Below are positions 50,601 to 59,400 of a stretch of 64,000 nucleotides of DNA, one piece after another (within the stretch, counting starts at the first letter, position 1; each line of letters opens with the position of its first letter). The DNA comes from Aptenodytes patagonicus (lineage: Eukaryota > Chordata > Aves > Sphenisciformes > Spheniscidae): contig NC_134949.1 in assembly GCF_965638725.1 (NCBI RefSeq), positions 119,721,794 to 119,785,793 on the forward strand, written 5' to 3'. Position numbers and translations under genes: made by a program. Below the pieces are notes generated by a model. That model did no database searches and had not been told where the DNA came from. It worked only from the letters and a program-made list of their open reading frames with translations.

Positions 50601-52839
50601 AATACTATATTAAATATTACTCTAGAGCTGCTCATAGCCTGGTCTTTAAGTAATAGCCTGAATCTGAGTACTGCCAAACTTTAAGCAGATGGCACTGTAT
50701 CTTCGCTCCCCTCACAGGCTTCTCACATGCTTTTTTTCTGCAATCGGTCAAGTACACAGCTCCTGCAGACAATGCCGTGCAGATCGGATTTGCTTTCAAC
50801 CCTGTTCAACCCTGCTACATGGCAAAGCTTTGCCTCCTCCGGACTGCACCGGGCAGCGCAGGGTGCTCCGTGCCCCTCAGGGCGGGCCTGTGGTGCCGTC
50901 TGGGCAGCTCTTTGCTTTACGGCATCGAGCTGGCTTCAATTAATCACGTGAAATCGCCTTTCAAAGTTTCGAGTACCTAGTTCGTGGGCTGTTGTAAAGG
51001 CAGCCTGTAAACCATCGTCTTCTATGATAGAGCAACTGCGGTTTAGATCACAAACTGTTCCCACATCAGCCATCCCAAGAGTATCACATGTCTTGGCACC
51101 GCAGAGGTCCTGTAAAAAAAGGCAGTTTCATTATTAATCAGATCAGAGACTTAACCTTGGCAAGAAACATCCAGCCCTGGCAGTTTGCCTTTACTTATGG
51201 AAAGAGCATAAATACTCAGCACTTCAATGGGTATGATGGCAAAAATCTGTCTTTGGAACATACACAAGGGTTACACGTAGAAATAAAACGCATAATTTCC
51301 ATACTAAATCTGCTAAAAATATATGAGGCAGAAATACGTTGCACATGCTGTGAGTTTCACCTGAGACGGCGCAAACAGCAAAATAAACGACTAACTAAAA
51401 AGCAGTTCATTTCATTTTTAGCCTACTTTGCTGAAGCTGTGATGACACAAGACCGCCTCTGAACACTTTTTTGGAGGTCTCCTGGCAGAGGGGGTCTCCG
51501 GGGGTAGGGAGCAATGGGCGTGGGGATGGATTTGACCTCTGTGTCCCTCACCTGCCTGGTGAAGAGGATTGCCGTGTCGTAGTGTTCGGCGTGCCGGTCA
51601 CTGGGCGGGTTGTGCTGCTTCTGCCAGCTGCAGAAGTTTCTCAAAGTCAGGGCTGCATTGGAAGAGATATCGGGTCCCTTCCGCTCCTCGTAAATGACCA
51701 TGATTTTCACCACCACGAGGCTGATGGAGTTGCGGATGCTGGGGTGCTTGTACAGCTTGGCCGCCACGGAGAGCAGCGTCAGGAGATAGTGCTTCAGCCC
51801 GCTGCCGTGGAACTCGGCCATGGACTGGTCGGCTACCAGCATGGTCTCCACATAGCGGGGGCTGGACACGAACCTTTTCTTCCTTCTGCTTCTCGTTTCT
51901 ACATTAAAAAGAGAGAGGGAGAGGGAGGGAAAGCGCAGGTTAGCACAACAAGAGAAACACCGCTGCAAGAGACCACCGTAAGGAACCCAAAACCCACCGA
52001 TACTCCAGATTTGCACCTAAGGGGTGTACCCCACGGCGCCGCGCCCGGCTCCCGCCCCCAAACTTCGGCAGCCTCGGCTGAATAACCCCCCTGAGTCGCC
52101 GCCGGGCAGAGGGGCGATACCCGGACCCGCATCTAGGCGGGAGCAGCCCCCCGCCGCCCCTCGGGGTGGGGATGAGGCGGAAGCACCGGCCGGGGCCCCG
52201 CCGTCAGCCCCCTTCGGGGCGGGGGCGCGGGTGGGCGCAGGTTGAGGCAGATCCCCCCCTCTCCTCCCCTCCCCGTCCCCGCGGAGGGCGGCGCGGCGCC
52301 CCGGCCGTACCTGCGTGCCCGGCGGGCTCCGGCCCCGCCGCCTCCGCCTCCGCCCCCGTCTCGGCCACGGCGCAGCGGGCGGCGGGGGCGGCCCGCAGGG
52401 TCCCGCGGAGGCGGAGGAGGTGGGCGCCGCGGCGGTGCGCGGTGCCGGGGGCCGGCTGGATGAGGTACTGGCGGCCCCGCAGGGAGAAGGCGCCGCGCAT
52501 CCCCGCGCAGAGGCTGAGGGCGGCGGCGGAGCTGGGGTCCCGGTTGACGGTGCCGGAGTAGAAGCAGCGGGAGAGGTCGTCCTCCGGCGGCGGCGGCGGC
52601 CCGCCCAGGTACTGCAGGGTGAAGTCCGGGGCCAGGAAGCTGCTGTCGGGCTCCAGCTCCAGCGTCAGCCGCTCCCCGAAGGCCTCCAGGCGGAAGCGCT
52701 CCCGGCCGCCGGCAGCGCCCAGGCGCCGCGGCACCACCAGCGCCTGCCGCTCGGCGGGGCGCTCGGCGCTGCACAGCCCCAGCAGCGCCGCCAGCACCGG
52801 CACCAGCACCGGCACGGGCAGGCGCCCCCCGGTCCTCAT
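46902..52839 (-). CDS. ADAMTS1: ADAMTS1, secreted zinc metalloprotease (9 coding exons)
   Basis: This is an extracellular aggrecanase/versicanase of the ADAMTS family, which also binds VEGF and acts in ovulation and vessel growth (family knowledge). The nine exons sum to 2745 nt (914 aa), against 967 in human. Layout: signal peptide about 1-25; propeptide with Cys156 as the likely cysteine switch; furin site RRKKR at 181-185 before FVSSPRYVE; catalytic domain from 186 with [12 protein letters not shown] at 334-345 (His334, Glu335, His338, His344) and a downstream Met-turn; disintegrin-like domain about 394-488; first TSP1 about 493-546 with [10 protein letters not shown]; Cys-rich domain to about 660; spacer to about 800; two C-terminal TSP1 units about 803-856 and 857-914. 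It differs from ADAMTS5 in having two C-terminal TSP1 units. The start codon has G at -3 and precedes a clear signal peptide. Introns are short: 412, 442, 434, 299, 246, 102, 884 and 374 bp. No frameshift or lost key residue was seen. Confidence 0.97.
48018..48193 (-). CDS. ADAMTS1: ADAMTS1 coding exon 8
   Basis: It encodes the second part of the Cys-rich domain: [20 protein letters not shown] onward through [20 protein letters not shown], with an NGS sequon. The acceptor is tgcaaag before GTTGTG. The donor is GCAAA before gtgagt. It ends in phase 2. Confidence 0.97.
48194..49077 (-). other. ADAMTS1 intron 7, longest intron
   Basis: This intron is 884 bp with GT and AG ends. It carries an antisense open frame at 48554-48847 with hydrophobic stretches but no recognisable family, most likely a chance frame. 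Nothing else is seen. Confidence 0.8.
49078..49253 (-). CDS. ADAMTS1: ADAMTS1 coding exon 7
   Basis: It encodes the first part of the Cys-rich domain: [14 protein letters not shown], then a middle part containing [18 protein letters not shown] and GYFFVLQPK. The acceptor is cctgcag before GCAAAAC. The donor is AAAG before gtattt. It ends in phase 0. Because the exon is short and lacks its own ATG it is easily missed. Confidence 0.95.
49356..49542 (-). CDS. ADAMTS1: ADAMTS1 coding exon 6
   Basis: It encodes the first TSP1 repeat, residues 489-550 ([20 protein letters not shown] onward to [11 protein letters not shown]). WxxWxxW and CSRTCGGG are the usual C-mannosylation and O-fucosylation sites. 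The acceptor is ttccag before ACACCG. The donor is GACG before gtaatc. It ends in phase 1. Confidence 0.97.
49789..50075 (-). CDS. ADAMTS1: ADAMTS1 coding exon 5
   Basis: It encodes the disintegrin-like domain, residues about 393-488 ([20 protein letters not shown] onward to [11 protein letters not shown]), with a dense cysteine pattern and an N-glycosylation sequon NKT. The acceptor is ttttcag before GTGAGTG. The donor is GAT before gtaagt. It ends in phase 0. Confidence 0.97.
50375..50542 (-). CDS. ADAMTS1: ADAMTS1 coding exon 4
   Basis: It encodes the rest of the zinc motif ([14 protein letters not shown]), the Met-turn region ([10 protein letters not shown]) and [10 protein letters not shown], which ends the catalytic domain. 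The acceptor is ttttaag before GCCACG (AAG acceptor, less common than CAG). The donor is CATG before gtaaga. It ends in phase 1. Confidence 0.96.
50977..51109 (-). CDS. ADAMTS1: ADAMTS1 coding exon 3
   Basis: It encodes residues 293-336 plus one base: [20 protein letters not shown] onward to AAFTTAHEL, the first half of the zinc-binding motif. The acceptor is tttacag before GACCTC. The donor is CTAG before gtactc, which is a weaker donor than the others. It ends in phase 1. Confidence 0.96.
51552..51898 (-). CDS. ADAMTS1: ADAMTS1 coding exon 2
   Basis: It encodes residues 177-292: the furin site RRKKR and the first half of the catalytic domain ([20 protein letters not shown] onward, then [20 protein letters not shown]). 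The acceptor reads tgtag before AAACGAG and the donor is CAG before gtgagg. It ends in phase 0. Confidence 0.97.
52311..52839 (-). CDS. ADAMTS1: ADAMTS1 coding exon 1
   Basis: It encodes residues 1-176 plus the first base of codon 177: a hydrophobic signal peptide ([20 protein letters not shown] onward) and most of the propeptide, including the family motifs [17 protein letters not shown] and [20 protein letters not shown]. The exon ends in CGCAG before a gtacgg donor. It is very GC-rich and lies inside the CpG island. The 5' UTR continues upstream within the same exon. Confidence 0.95.
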
Positions 52840-52920
52840 CGCGGCCGCCGAGCTCGGGGCGGGGGAGGCTTGCTGCTGCGGCCGCTGGCTCGGCGGAGCC
52901 CTTTTTATTTCTTTATTTGT

Positions 52921-52941
52921 TTTTATATATATATATATATA
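52921..52941 (-). promoter_or_regulatory. TATA box at the end of a (TA)9 run, candidate proximal core promoter
   Basis: On minus the run reads tatatat and ends in TATAAAA (52927-52921), in an island of AT within GC-rich DNA about 82 bp before the ATG. A TATA here would place transcription start at about 52895. The (TA)9 at 52924-52941 is also a length-variable microsatellite. Confidence 0.4.
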
Positions 52942-53028
52942 GTTTGGATTTTTTGCTTTCAGGTTTTGGGGGTCTCTTAGTTTCTCTCTGTTGGGCGGGG
53001 AGGGGCGGGCGGGCGCCGGGTCCCGCGG

Positions 53029-53058
53029 TCACTGCAGAGGCGGCGTCGGCTTCCCCAT
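53029..53058 (-). other. upstream ORF in the 5' UTR, 9 codons
   Basis: The ATG at 53058-53056 opens a frame MGKPTPPLQ that stops with TGA at 53031-53029, about 190 nt before the ADAMTS1 start. It is the only ATG I found between the distal TATA-like box and the main start. It is present only in transcripts started upstream of it. Confidence 0.4.
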
Positions 53059-53452
53059 GGCCGGGGCGCGGCGGCAGGGAGTGAGGGTCTGCCAGGGGAG
53101 CAGCCGTTCCCCCCGTCTGTCTCTCCGTCTGTCGGTCCTCTTTCTCTCGCTGCCGTTCCTCCTTCCCGCCGCCTCCTCAGCGCTCCTCAGCAGCAGCGGT
53201 CGGGGAGAAAGCTCCGGCGAGTCTCCGCTCGCCCCTCCGGCAGCCCCGGGACGGTCTCGCCTGCACTTCCACAGCCCCGCGGGGCGGGGGTAGGCGAGCG
53301 CCGAGAAGCCTCCCGTCCTTGCAGAGCGGAGCAGAAAACGGAGCGAACGCCACCCCCGGCCCTCCGCGCCAGGCCGGCCGGGCCCCCTCCGCTGCGGTCC
53401 GGGCGCCTCCGCCGTGCGGGGTGACTGCGGCAGCCGGGGCGGCCGTTGCCGC

Positions 53453-53461
53453 CCTTTATGG
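53453..53461 (-). promoter_or_regulatory. TATA-like box CCATAAAGG, candidate distal core promoter
   Basis: The minus strand reads CCATAAAGG, flanked by GC-rich sequence. It would start transcription at about 53425-53430. The sequence also fits a CArG-like (SRF) element with one deviation, so it may not be a TATA box. Confidence 0.35.
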
Positions 53462-53547
53462 GGTTTGCCCGGGCCGCCCCCACCCCCGGCGCGGCCCGCC
53501 GCCCCCCGCCGCGCCGCCCCTCGGCCCCGGGCCGCTGAGCTCACTGC

Positions 53548-53555
53548 GTGCGTAA
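53548..53555 (-). promoter_or_regulatory. C/EBP-like site TTACGCAC
   Basis: It lies about 90 bp upstream of the TATA-like box. C/EBP, NF1 and Sp1 family factors are reported regulators of mammalian ADAMTS1. The match here is a short half-consensus and could be chance. Confidence 0.2.
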
Positions 53556-54049
53556 CGCGGCCGCGGGCGGCCCCCGCCCCCCCTTCCCTTCCCTTCCCCC
53601 CCACCGCCCCCGACGGGGCGGGACGGGGCGCGGCGCGGCGCGGCGGGCAGAGCCCGGGGTCGGCCCTTGGCTGCCGGGCGCGGGGCGGGCTGCGCACTGC
53701 CGCGGCGCGGCCCCTTCCCCCGCCCCCGCGGCTCCCCCTCCCCGGGGCCCGCCCGGCGGCGGGGGTGTCCTTCAGCCCCGGTCCCCGCGGGCAGCCGGGC
53801 TCGGCCCGGGATCTGTGCGGGCCGGGAGGGGTGCGCCGCCGTCGCCCCCGCCCCTGCCGTCAGCCCGCGCTCCGCTGCGCCGCGCTCCGCGGGGGCGCAC
53901 GTCGCTCGCTGGAGCGCCTGGACGGGCCGTGCGCGGCCGCCGGCCGGGGGCTGGGGTCTCCGCCCGGGGCTGGGGAGCGGCAGGTGGACGGCCCGGAGCT
54001 GCTGGGGGGGGGAGGGGGGGAGATCCCTGGTCGTGTTCGTGGTTTTTGC

Positions 54050-54056
<7 letters not shown>

Positions 54057-54080
<24 letters not shown>
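54057..54080. repeat. T24 homopolymer
   Basis: Twenty-four T lie at the upstream edge of the CpG island, just after a G-rich run (54004-54020). It may be a poly(A) tail remnant on minus or simple low-complexity DNA. No retroposon body is recognised beside it. Confidence 0.85.
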
Positions 54081-55382
54081 GAAAGCAATTCTTGCCCTTT
54101 GACGGCCCTGATAGCTACAGCCAGCGGTGCACCTGTACTTCTGGGAAATGGTTCCTTTTCAATCACTTAAACAGCGGCATTTGCGTAGGTGCAGCCAATA
54201 TGTTCCTTTGAAGCCACAACCAACCATAGTGGTACGGCTAATCCTCTTGAATCTTTATATGCAACACGCATGCGATGTGCGCAGCCCGAGTAATGCTGCC
54301 TTCTTGTTGAGGCCTTTTTGGAGGATGAGGGCGAAGAAGTGGTGAGCAAATGCGTGAATGAAAACCGAAGCAGCGTACCTGTTGGTGACAGCTCCTGGAC
54401 TTCCAAATTAAACAAAAGATGCTTCAGTGTCAGTCGACACTGCGTTTTACACAAGCGTAAATCTCAGAGGCTGAAAACAGAAGTAGCAAAGTATATCATC
54501 CTTGTGACAGAGCGAACATTTCTAAAATTCTCGGTATCCACTGTTCTCTTAGGATGGAGTGTCCCATTCATGCCACTAAACCTAAACCGAAGGGTTTTCT
54601 TTCCAATTTAAACCATGTCAGATAAACTTGGAGCCACGCTTCTGTGTCAATCGCACAGTCCGATCGCCTGCTACGTTCCAGTAATGCATTTATTTCCCAT
54701 GGTGTTCTGTAAACCATACAAGCGTAGAAACACACTTTTTTTGAAGCTGTGCAAAAAACATCTGAAAAGATGAACCCAATTTTCCAGTTCCTTATTCCAC
54801 AAAAGTGCTGTTGTGCAACATAGTGATGAGCAAAACCAGAACTGGGCCTCAAATGAGGGATTTTCCTTGGTATACAGCAGGAAATGCTGGACTTTTTGAG
54901 CAGAGACTTGGCTTTGAGAGGCTGCGACTGCTGCCCATCAGTAAGTTAGGAGCGGAAATACCCATTCAGTTACAACAGAGGCCTAATTTTTTGCTCTAGT
55001 CGGAGAGGCGTGCCAATCTCTAGCCTTATCTTTGAGATCGGGTAACGTGTACCCAACTCTGTCATGCTTTTCCTAGGATAGAAAACTCACAACAAAGGTA
55101 CGGTTTGTTCGTACTCTGAATTTTGTTTTGCATGTGAGACGTACCTAGCGGTTGTACGTGTTTTGACTATTTAGGGAATCACTAGTCTAAAAGTCTAGAG
55201 ATACGGTATGTAAAACACAGAATTGAAAGGGAAGCATTTTTATAGTTTATTTTTGAACTTACATTCGTTCAAGATAGTTAGGCTTGCAAAGACGCTAATT
55301 AAAAATACGAAAACCTCCTAGTCTGTCAGCATAATCGGTGTAACGCATAGATCGGCGGGGACCAGAGCTAGGCCACTTCGGT
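54081..55382. other. upstream intergenic DNA, no gene recognised
   Basis: Mixed-composition sequence lies between the two CpG islands, with short open frames only and no recognisable domain or repeat. Confidence 0.5.
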
Positions 55383-55422
55383 GTCCACCCAGGACACGTC
55401 CACCCAGGACACGTCCACCCAG
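55383..55422. repeat. 15-bp minisatellite, 2.7 copies
   Basis: The unit gtccacccaggacac repeats exactly at 55383-55397 and 55398-55412, followed by 10 bases of a third copy. It lies 125 bp before the first CTCF-like motif. Confidence 0.9.
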
Positions 55423-55545
55423 CTGCCAGCTGCACCTTTGCGGTAGTATTTTGCTGTTAGCTTTTGCTTTAAAAATCTCTGATTGGAAAAGGTCCCGACC
55501 ACCTTAAAACAGCCTTTTTTTGGTGCGACAAGTCTTCCCGATGTT

Positions 55546-55559
55546 CCACCAGGTGGCAC
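55546..55559 (+). promoter_or_regulatory. CTCF-like motif, full core match
   Basis: CCACCAGGTGGCAC matches the CTCF core CCASYAGRKGGCRS at all 14 positions, in plus orientation, about 2.7 kb upstream of the ADAMTS1 start codon. Core matches occur by chance only rarely, and flanking sequence also matters for binding. Confidence 0.6.
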
Positions 55560-55564
55560 TCGCC

Positions 55565-55571
55565 TATAAAA
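55565..55571 (+). promoter_or_regulatory. TATA box, plus strand
   Basis: TATAAAA lies 6 bp after the CTCF-like core and just before the second CpG island. It would place a plus-strand start at about 55595, divergent from ADAMTS1. No coding exon is recognised downstream, so a product would be non-coding or unknown. Confidence 0.3.
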
Positions 55572-55589
55572 AATTTTTCTCGGAGGGTG

Positions 55590-56090
55590 TCCCGGGGTTC
55601 CTCTCCCGGGTTTCAAACCGTGCTCGGGCGGAAAGGCTTACGTTTTAGTACCGTTCTCCTAAATAGTCCCGTGACGAAGACGGCAGTTTTCCTGGCCTTT
55701 CTCGAGTGTCCAAGAAGGTGTTTCAGCAAGGGGCTGGGCAGCTGCCTTGCTTTTCCCCTAGCCGCGCGGTGCGCGGCTGTGAACGGGCGGGCCGGCCGGC
55801 CGCCGCACCGGCGCTTCCGCGCTACGCCAGCGCGAACCGCGCCGTGAAGGAGCTTTTGCAGGGGGGGGGCTTGCTTCCCAAAAGACAAACGCCGCCGCGC
55901 ACCAGGCGCGGGGTCTTGCAAGCGCCTAAACCTGCTCCGGCGAATGGCCCCGGGGAGTTTCGCTGGGTTTGTTCGAGACCAGAAGGCAGGCGCGCGCCCG
56001 TTGGCCACCCGCGCCCTAAGCTGCTCCGCAGCAACTCCAGTCACGCGCTGCGTAAATCACGATTTGGCAAGCGACGCGTACTGAACTTCT
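55590..56090. promoter_or_regulatory. second upstream CpG island
   Basis: CpG-dense sequence, densest at about 55760-55860 and 55890-56060, is separated from the ADAMTS1 island by more than 1.5 kb of ordinary DNA. Frames open on both strands are compositional and several lack an ATG. It may be a divergent non-coding promoter, an alternative ADAMTS1 promoter or a CTCF-linked unmethylated element. Confidence 0.6.
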
Positions 56091-56219
56091 GCAGCATTGC
56101 CCTCAGTGGGATAAAAACCCAGAGAAGGCGCAAAACTCGCCGTTTTAATAAATTTCTAGTGCTTCTTGGGGGAAAAAACCGTCAAGGAAAGGCGCCAGAA
56201 ACTTGTAATGCAAAGTAAG

Positions 56220-56233
56220 CCACCAGATGGAGC
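56220..56233 (+). promoter_or_regulatory. CTCF-like motif, 13 of 14
   Basis: CCACCAGATGGAGC differs from the CTCF core only at the C of GGC. It has the same orientation as the sites at 55.55 and 56.47 kb. The embedded CAGATG is also an E-box. Confidence 0.35.
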
Positions 56234-56468
56234 TAACAGATCATCCTATTTTAGGCTACAGCGCAGGAACAGCTTTTTAAGGCTTAGACCTGCGTTGTCA
56301 GTACCTGAGCAGCATTAACAAAGGTGACGCTTAAATTTCCTTGCCAGGGTTTGTATAAACTGCTGTTCCCAAAATGAAAAAAACCCAAACCCTCACTTTT
56401 TCAGCCTGTTCGTTTAAATGCTGCGGAACGATAGCTTCCTTCAAAGACTGTTATAATTCAGAATTAAA

Positions 56469-56482
56469 ACAGCAGGTGGCAC
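56469..56482 (+). promoter_or_regulatory. CTCF-like motif, 13 of 14
   Basis: ACAGCAGGTGGCAC differs from the CTCF core only at the first base. It is in plus orientation, 249 bp after the previous motif. Confidence 0.45.
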
Positions 56483-59400
56483 ATTAGGCCCACTGAATAG
56501 GGGATTAAAGACCTGATGCTGTTAAAAAAATCCTCAGGAGAACACTTCCGATAGCCATAAGCCTTTTTTTTTTTTTTGGTCGGAAATTCATCTGATTTTG
56601 CAGAAGTCTTTTCCCATCGCTGCTTGTGACTACTGAAAGGTTCACCCGCAATCAACACTTCTATTCTAAGCACTCGCTTAGTAGTTGTTGAGCAGCGTGA
56701 GTGGGTTGGCTTCGTGCAGAGGAAGGTTGTCATTCAGGGCAAATGACTGTACCAAACAAGATTATTTATGGAGATCGTTCCTCTATGACGTCTTTTGTGA
56801 TATGCATGATTAGCTTGTTATTTTTTCCATTTATGATTGATTTTGATGTCATTAACAGTTGGTTTTTGTTAAGCAGGATAACAGGGATAAGAGAGAAAAC
56901 CTCTAATTTCGTCTAAGTATTTTGATAATCAGCAGTAATGGGAAAAAGCAAAACAATGTCCATCATCACCTTAACGAGAAGTATACTTTTTTTTTTTTTT
57001 GGAGGAGGAGAATCGTGATTTAACGTGGTTATCTGTTTCCCCATAATTTTTGCTTTTACGTGAGCTAATTATCAAAGTTGCTGAAAAAAATAGATGCAGA
57101 GATTTTGGGAGCCCCCACGTTTTATTCCTAAATAGCCTATATAGGCCTGTACGCACTCAAAATGAAGCACCACCAATTCTTTCTGCTTTCCATTAGTAAA
57201 CTTCTATCAAAATTGGATTCAATGGGAACTTGGTCTACCTCTGGCTGCATGAGTCAAACATTTTGTTATTCAGCAAATATAATGCACCGGACTTTGGTGT
57301 TCAGGATTTAGGTTAGTTCAATTTATAAAGGTAAGGGCAGCCAGGAAGCTTGATTTAGTTTAAACTCAACAACACTTGTAGGAATAAGAATCCGTTTATT
57401 TGGTGTCGGTCCTTATTTAGACCACAAAGAAATTTTCTGTAGATATTTTGCACTGACTAATGTAATACTACTCCTATGATTTTAATACAATTACAGGCAT
57501 TATAACTGTGGCATAATTTCTCTCTTTAACAATTTTTTATTGGGCACAGGTAAGAGCATATGTAACCCAGGTCACCTTACACGTCTCCTAAAGACCGTGT
57601 TGTCAGCTGTCAAACTATCTTTCAGCTGAATTTTTCTTGTGGCTTCTTCATACAAGTTTTTACATCTGGTTTATCTGTTTGCTCCTGAAATAAGCATGGT
57701 GAAAAACATACTGAGTTTTGTCCATGATAAAATGTTTTCAACCGTTTTATCATTGGGCAGGAGTGGAGGGAAATGAGAAACAGGGAGGGCAAAAGTCAGT
57801 TACAGAGCCTAGGGACTGCAGCCGTGGGTCTTAACGTTTCCTTACAGACACGAGTCATAGTCTTCTCCTGACACTAATAGTAGGACAGATCCAGTGATGA
57901 AGATGGTGGTGTGGGTCGTGCTGGGACTGCTGTGCAGCGCCTTTCCTTCTGCAGCTGCCTGCATCCAAAGGCGGAGGCAGTGCATCGCTAATAGCCGACA
58001 CTGGCCGACGCACCTGAGCTGAATCGGCTCTGCGGGGGACTGCGGCCTCGGTTTTGACCAGGAGTTGGCCACATTCATAACCACGTATATAACTGTCTAC
58101 TGTAGTATCCCTATCTGATCCGAGACATCAAAGGCTGTTAGCACCTCCTGGCTGTTTGTTGATTGATGTGCTTGTTAGAACCTGTGAGCTAATGCGTTTT
58201 AAGTGATATGTTCTAAGAGTAGTGGAGGCAAAGCTGTGCATATATTTAATACTAGTTTTCTGGCTAGATCAACACCTAGGGGACGGCCTAGCGTTTAGTT
58301 TTATGTTAACCTCTCCCCCCAGCTATTATCAGTCACACACCGTAGCAAAAGTCTGTTACCACAGCACGGTAAGTCTGAAGAGGGAGGTTTGCATAAGAAC
58401 GTGAATTCAGAAATGACTGTATCACAGATAAATCCACAGGCAAGTGGTTTAAAAGACTGTTCACGTCTGACAAGTGTGTCTCACTTTCTGGTGCTAGAAG
58501 TATTCCTACTGAGGAATTTGTGTCACCATCTAAATTGCTTGTGAACAGCTGACCTAAATCCAAATTTTCATGGTCAAAACAACTGCTAGTGTCAAATATA
58601 CAAAAAATCTCCCTGGAAAGGAGGGATCAAATAAAAGCAATCAGGCAAAACAAAATGTTGCATTATAGCATGTCTGCAAAAGTGTTTCAGAAGTTAAATA
58701 TAACTGTAATGTTGGCTGCAAAGTCCCTTGGCAACTGGCAAGGAGCACATTCATGCATACCCTGAGCTCCATGACATTTTGATATTTTTATCACACTGCG
58801 ATTTCAACAGATACCACACTTTCTCCGTGTACTTTGGACAGAGGATTTCACAAATATTGGAAGAAGTGTTACAGTTTTCCATAATGAAAACTCATCACTC
58901 TCCCTATTAATAATTTCTTGCCTTCGAGACGTCTGTGTGATGTAGGAGACAATTCCCATCACTTAGCAGATGTGGGCATTGGCCATGCTGATTCCAAAGA
59001 GATTTCCATCTTGCTAGACAGTGCTCTGCTTACTGCTCTCCTGGTCTACCCAGACATATGCTGGTCATTCTTTGTGACCAGAGCCTATATAATGCTGATA
59101 CTCCTTATAAAAAGTGTCCAGAAATTTGAACATAAACGACAAACATTTCTGGTGGAGTTAAATTTCAAGCTGGGCAGTCCCCTCACCCTAGTTCTAGCAC
59201 AGCCACACAAACAATGGTGTCGGCTTAGCGGAGGGTGTGATGCAGCGCAGCAAGTGCTGGAAACGGGCAGCTCAGCCTGGCAGGCAGGGGAAGGGCAGGA
59301 AACCCTCTGAACTGGTGTTGCTGTCCTGCCGTTACTGGGTCTATTAGCTCGTTGCAATACTGCTTCCAGACCTAAGCTGCCACGTACACATTGTATTGTA

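Larger units (their letters stand above)
52840..53430 (-). other. probable ADAMTS1 5' UTR
   Basis: This lies between the start codon and a TATA-like box at 53453-53461. If that box is used the 5' UTR is about 590 nt, close to the length I recall for mammals. If the nearer TATA at 52921-52927 is used it is only about 55 nt. No splice acceptor was needed to explain the region. Confidence 0.4.
52000..54050. promoter_or_regulatory. CpG island over the ADAMTS1 promoter and exon 1
   Basis: About 2 kb of very GC-rich, CpG-dense DNA spans intron 1, exon 1, the 5' UTR and the upstream promoter. It holds many GGGCGG/CCGCCC boxes (for example around 53615-53650 and 53700-53760). Very long open frames on both strands here are compositional. 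Limits are set by eye. Confidence 0.85.

Noticed and set aside
52133..54170. Long open frames on both strands across the ADAMTS1 CpG island (up to about 236 codons)
   Set aside because: They overlap antiparallel in extremely GC-rich, stop-poor DNA and show Pro/Arg/Gly/Ala-only composition. Only the frame at 52839-52311 has family motifs.
55587..56218. Frames of 86-170 codons over the second CpG island
   Set aside because: Some begin at GTG and not ATG, both strands are open, and no domain is visible. The composition explains them.
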